From NCBI GenBank assembly GCA_028692205.1, contig JAQUXV010000084.1, forward strand, positions 1-8,995: a stretch of 8,995 bases of DNA, given 5' to 3'. This document shows positions 6,817-8,995 of this stretch, in pieces (the first letter of the stretch is position 1; each line of letters starts with the position of its first letter). The stretch is from Eubacteriales bacterium (GTDB lineage Bacteria; Bacillota_A; Clostridia; Christensenellales; Aristaeellaceae). A model generated the notes under the pieces. The model had not been told where the DNA came from. It saw only the letters and a program-made list of their open reading frames with translations, and did not search any database. Made by a program: the position numbers and the translations under genes.

Positions 6817-6909
6817 ATGAACATGACCGTTTGGCGGATGCCGCGGGTATTTCCACATTCCACATATTCCGGCCTGACCGCTTTACAGGCCCGTAAGGAG
6901 GCCCCATGA
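6817..6909 (+). CDS. Possible 30-codon ORF overlapping the nrdB start
   Basis: ATG at 6817 opens a 30-codon frame (MNMTVWRMPRV...) that ends in a TGA sharing the ATGA of the nrdB start codon. GGAG lies 4 nt upstream of its ATG, inside stem-loop 2. The peptide has no signal, membrane segment or domain that I recognise. The ATGA junction would allow coupling into nrdB, but nrdB has its own strong AAGGAGG, so coupling is not needed. It may be a chance ORF; conservation in relatives would decide. Confidence 0.2.
   Translation: MNMTVWRMPRVFPHSTYSGLTALQARKEAP
6857..6872 (+). promoter_or_regulatory. NrdR-box-like sequence upstream of nrdB
   Basis: This 16-mer carries the same CCACATATT core as the nrdA NrdR box and agrees with that box at 12 of 16 positions, but its right half lacks the GTGT. 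It matches the general consensus at about 9 of 16. It begins 49 bp before the nrdB ATG. No convincing promoter accompanies it, so it may be a relic or chance. Confidence 0.25.
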
Positions 6910-7940
6910 ATAAAAAGCCCCTGTTTAACCCCAACGGCGATACCGAACTCAGCCACCGCCGCATGATTGGCGGAGACACTACCAACCTGAACGATTTCAA
7001 TAACATGAAATACCCCTGGGCCAGCGACTGGTACCGGCAGGGCATGAACAACTTCTGGATTCCCGAGGAAGTCAGCCTTTCCACCGACGTGAAGGATTAC
7101 CCCCGGCTGCCCGCCCCCGAGCGCCGCGCCTACGACAAAATTCTATCCTTTTTAATCTTTCTGGACAGCATTCAGACGGCCAACCTCCCCTATGTGGGCG
7201 AGTACATCACCGCCAACGAGGTCAACCTCTGCCTGAACATCCAAACCTATCAGGAAGCGATCCACAGCCAGAGCTACAGCTATATGCTGGATACGATCTG
7301 CGAGCCGCAGCAGCGCAGCGAAATCCTGTACCAGTGGAAGAACGACGAACACCTGCTGAACCGCAACACCTTCATCGGCGAGCAGTACAACGCTTTTTAC
7401 CACAACGAAACGCCGGAAAACCTGATGCGCACCATCGTCGCCAACTACATTCTGGAAGGCGTGTATTTCTACAGCGGTTTTATGTTCTTCTACAATCTGG
7501 GCCGCAACAACCTGATGCCCGGCTCGGTACAGGTGATCCGCTACATCAACCGGGACGAGAACACGCACCTGTGGCTGTTCCGCAGCATTTTGCTGGAGCT
7601 GAAAAAGGAGAATCCGGAGCTTTTCACCCCCGACAAGGTGGCCCGCTACCGTGATATGATTCGCACCGGCTGCGAGCAGGAAATCGCCTGGGGCCATTAC
7701 GTGATCGGCGACGACGTGAAAGGCCTTACGAAGGATATGATTACCGATTATGTGCAATACCTGGGCAACCTTCGCTGCACGGGTCTCGGCTTTGAAAAGC
7801 TTTATCCCGACCACGACGAGGAGCCGGAAACCATGAAGTGGGTCGGCCAGTACAGCAACGCCAACACCATCAAGACCGATTTCTTCGAGGCCCGCAGCAC
7901 CGCCTATTCTAAGAGCAGCGCGTTTGTGGACGACCTGTAA
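6906..7940 (+). CDS. nrdB: Class Ia ribonucleoside-diphosphate reductase, beta (small) subunit
   Basis: Radical-generating subunit, 344 aa, a ferritin-like protein whose dinuclear metal centre and tyrosyl radical start catalysis in NrdA. The ATG at 6906 follows AAGGAGG (6895-6901) by 4 nt. All metal ligands are visible by comparison with E. coli NrdB: D87 (FLDSIQ), E117 and H120 (QEAIHSQSY), E184 (YILEGVYFYSGF), and E218 and H221 (RDENTH). The radical Tyr is Y124, four residues after H120, so this is a tyrosyl-radical enzyme and not a Phe- or Leu-substituted variant. The W near residue 48-51 region (DWYRQGMNNFW) fits the conserved N-terminal block, and the acidic C-terminal tail (FVDDL) fits the peptide that docks on NrdA. 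Iron or manganese cannot be told from sequence. It lies 189 bp behind nrdA; the gap holds two stem-loops. No nrdI or nrdH is present, consistent with class Ia rather than Ib. Confidence 0.95.
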   Translation: MNKKPLFNPNGDTELSHRRMIGGDTTNLNDFNNMKYPWASDWYRQGMNNFWIPEEVSLSTDVKDYPRLPAPERRAYDKILSFLIFLDSIQTANLPYVGEYITANEVNLCLNIQTYQEAIHSQSYSYMLDTICEPQQRSEILYQWKNDEHLLNRNTFIGEQYNAFYHNETPENLMRTIVANYILEGVYFYSGFMFFYNLGRNNLMPGSVQVIRYINRDENTHLWLFRSILLELKKENPELFTPDKVARYRDMIRTGCEQEIAWGHYVIGDDVKGLTKDMITDYVQYLGNLRCTGLGFEKLYPDHDEEPETMKWVGQYSNANTIKTDFFEARSTAYSKSSAFVDDL

Positions 7941-8062
7941 GCCGTGCATTTTATTACGGCAGGCCAAACCCCTGCGGGCGGGAACGCGTATAGCCGTGTG
8001 TAGCCGCCCGTCGCGGCACAGGCGGCGAAGCAGGCGGGCCTTTCCCGATTGAATAGAGAAAG
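7941..8062. other. GC-rich intergenic segment with overlapping inverted repeats
   Basis: No gene is seen here. Directly after the nrdB stop, GCCGT (7941-7945) and ACGGC (7956-7960) form a weak 5-bp hairpin, followed by GCAGG/CCTGC (7959-7963, 7971-7975). Next come CGGGCGG (7975-7981) with CCGCCCG (8004-8010), and GCCGCC (8003-8008) with GGCGGC (8021-8026); these two share bases and cannot form together. None is followed by a good U-run, so the nrdAB terminator is not clearly located. Confidence 0.45.
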
Positions 8063-8116
8063 AACCTCCCCTGTACTTCTCTGCACGGCTTATGCCATGA
8101 GAATACAGGGGAGGTT
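8063..8116. repeat. Hairpin element with perfect 13-bp arms
   Basis: AACCTCCCCTGTA (8063-8075) and TACAGGGGAGGTT (8104-8116) are exact inverted copies. Pairing continues inward with TTCTC/GAGAA and GGC/GCC around TTAT, apart from small bulges, so the whole 54 bp can fold into one long hairpin. It sits between the convergent nrdB and MFS genes and its right arm merges into the tandem repeat that follows. It may work as a two-way transcription barrier or be a copy of a dispersed palindromic repeat. Confidence 0.75.
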
Positions 8117-8191
8117 TCATCATCGGCTTGTCGTGTCATCCCAAGGGAGATTCTATCATCGGCTTGTCGTGTCGTCCCAAGGGAGGTTTTC
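8109..8191. repeat. 36-bp tandem repeat, about 2.3 copies
   Basis: Two adjacent 36-bp units (8109-8144 and 8145-8180) share ATCATCGGCTTGTCGTGTC and CCCAAGGGAG and differ at about four positions. A third, partial unit (GGGAGGTTTTC) ends at 8191. There are no spacers between units, so this is not a CRISPR array. Because 36 is a multiple of three, the - strand translates as a 12-residue periodic peptide containing TRQADD, which a gene finder could wrongly call. I judge it non-coding. GGGAGGTTT is shared with the right arm of the neighbouring hairpin, so the two probably form one element (8063-8191). Confidence 0.8.
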
Positions 8192-8291
8192 TCCTCCGCC
8201 CGTTTTGTTCTCCCGGCTGCCCGACAGGCCGGGGAAAGCGGCACAGGCAGCGTTGTTCCGGCAGAGGCTTCCGTTTTGCGAACCGAATCAC

Positions 8292-8305
8292 CGCCGCATG
8301 CGGCG
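8292..8305. repeat. 14-bp perfect palindrome after the MFS gene
   Basis: CGCCGCATGCGGCG lies 16 bp past the MFS stop codon on the - strand and can form a 5-bp hairpin with a CATG loop. No U-run follows, so it is at best a weak or Rho-assisted terminator for the MFS transcript. The stretch 8192-8291 between it and the tandem repeat holds nothing I recognise. Confidence 0.4.
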
Positions 8306-8321
8306 TCCGGCTATTCCCCCA

Positions 8322-8995
8322 TCAATCGCCGTCCGGCTGCTCCTCCTCTTCCCTCGGCAGCCCGATACGCCACAGCGCCCCGGTTAGCACCAGCGCGCCT
8401 ACCGTCAGCGCCAGATTGAGCACGAAGGGCAACGCGCGGTTGGCTTCCGCCATGACGCCCGCAATCGTGCTCAGCGGAGAAGTAACCAGCATACAAAGCG
8501 CGTAAAAGAATCCCAGCATCCGCGCGCGTTCCTCCCGGTCGATGTTCACCATCTGCAGCGAGGTCGTAAGCGGGTTGAGCATGCTCAGCGCGAAAGCTTC
8601 CATAACAACGGTCAGCATTACCAGCGCGTACGCGCCTTCCGGCATCACCAGCATCAGTATTTCCTGCGCCACGAACAGCGAAAGCCCCAGCAGCAGCGGG
8701 TTGCGAAACCGGCGCAAATCCAGCCGGGGAACGATCCAGAAATAGCACCCCAGCATCAACAGCGTTTTCACCGTGGAGAACAGCGACAGGTTTTCCGCGG
8801 CGATGCCCAGTTTTTCCGTTACCAGCAGCGGCCAGAACGTGTCGTTAACGCCCTTCATGCCCGCAAAACAGGCGATAAAAGCGATCGTCAGCATTGTCCG
8901 GCGGCTTTTCAGCATATGCTTAAGCACTTTGCGGCTGTCCCACAGACGGCCCAGCAGGCTGACGCCGCGCGTTTCCGCCATCCTGCGAAGGCCCA
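8322..8995 (-). CDS. MFS transporter, C-terminal half (5'-partial)
   Basis: Membrane transporter of the major facilitator superfamily, cut by the right edge. The frame stays open past the ATG at 8981 to the window end (codons for G-L-R-R precede that Met), so this Met is most likely internal. About 223 residues are visible, holding six hydrophobic segments at about 29-48, 64-86, 94-112, 117-138, 153-176 and 183-205 (counted from the Met at 8981). These match the last six helices of a 12-helix MFS protein of about 400-440 aa. A basic linker (RLWDSRKVLKHMLKSRRTM) before the first segment fits the central cytoplasmic loop. The cytoplasmic loop DREERARMLGFFYAL between the fourth and fifth segments and the acidic tail EEEEQPDGD also fit. 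The substrate is unknown; drug, sugar and metabolite MFS families are all possible. It is convergent with nrdB. Confidence 0.85.
   Translation of the reverse strand, partial: GLRRMAETRGVSLLGRLWDSRKVLKHMLKSRRTMLTIAFIACFAGMKGVNDTFWPLLVTEKLGIAAENLSLFSTVKTLLMLGCYFWIVPRLDLRRFRNPLLLGLSLFVAQEILMLVMPEGAYALVMLTVVMEAFALSMLNPLTTSLQMVNIDREERARMLGFFYALCMLVTSPLSTIAGVMAEANRALPFVLNLALTVGALVLTGALWRIGLPREEEEQPDGD

Noticed and set aside
6831..6859. Internal promoter before nrdB (TTGGCG, 17 bp, CACATT)
   Set aside because: The -10 matches the consensus at only three of six positions.
4983..6956. 657-codon open frame on the - strand opposite nrdA
   Set aside because: It is a shadow of the GC-rich nrdA codons. 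It has no recognisable domain, whereas the + strand encodes a complete NrdA.
8109..8191. Possible CRISPR array because of the 36-bp unit
   Set aside because: The units are directly adjacent with no spacers, and no cas gene is nearby.
8049..8505. Two + strand open frames and one - strand frame (7954-8244) over the region after nrdB
   Set aside because: They run through the hairpin and tandem repeat or lie antisense to the MFS gene. They are low-complexity, have no good ribosome binding site, and their periodic peptide comes from the 36-bp repeat.

Overview
The window comes from a GC-rich bacterium (by eye near 60% GC, except for AT-rich promoter stretches). It most resembles a GC-rich Clostridia/Firmicutes gut-type lineage. 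The reasons are strong AGGAGG-type ribosome binding sites, the style of the class Ia ribonucleotide reductase (N-terminal ATP-cone, CxxC tail) and an intergenic short-repeat element of a kind I recall from such genomes. The species cannot be fixed from this sequence.

Layout. (1) Positions 1-2883, + strand: the end of a peptide-type ABC importer operon. It holds an OppF/DppF-type ATPase cut by the left edge, a DppB-type permease whose ATG overlaps the ATPase stop (ATGA), and a DppC-type permease 39 bp further on. The substrate-binding protein and the second ATPase are not in the window. (2) Positions 2906-3871, - strand: an AEC (auxin efflux carrier) family permease, convergent with the importer and ending in a clear intrinsic terminator. 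(3) Positions 3872-4193: a divergent control region. It has a likely - strand promoter with a structured leader of about 125 nt for the AEC gene, a 10-bp inverted repeat, and a + strand promoter whose -35/-10 spacer is filled by a good NrdR box. (4) Positions 4194-7940, + strand: nrdA and nrdB, the two subunits of an aerobic class Ia ribonucleotide reductase. All catalytic, metal-binding and radical residues I looked for are present. The 189-bp gap between them contains two stem-loops, a possible 30-codon ORF overlapping the nrdB start, and a copy of the core of the nrdA NrdR box. (5) Positions 7941-8321: a gene-free region between convergent genes, with GC-rich inverted repeats, a 13-bp-arm hairpin, a 36-bp tandem repeat and a 14-bp palindrome. 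(6) Positions 8322-8995, - strand: the C-terminal half of an MFS transporter cut by the right edge.

How the parts work together. The nrdAB pair makes deoxynucleotides and is probably repressed by NrdR when dATP is plentiful; nrdR itself is not here. The other genes are membrane transporters with no visible functional link to nrdAB. No mobile element, CRISPR array, defence system, tRNA or rRNA is visible. I find no convincing new multi-gene system. The parts most worth checking are non-coding: the AEC leader, the nrdA-nrdB junction, the NrdR operator arrangement and the repeat element downstream of nrdB.
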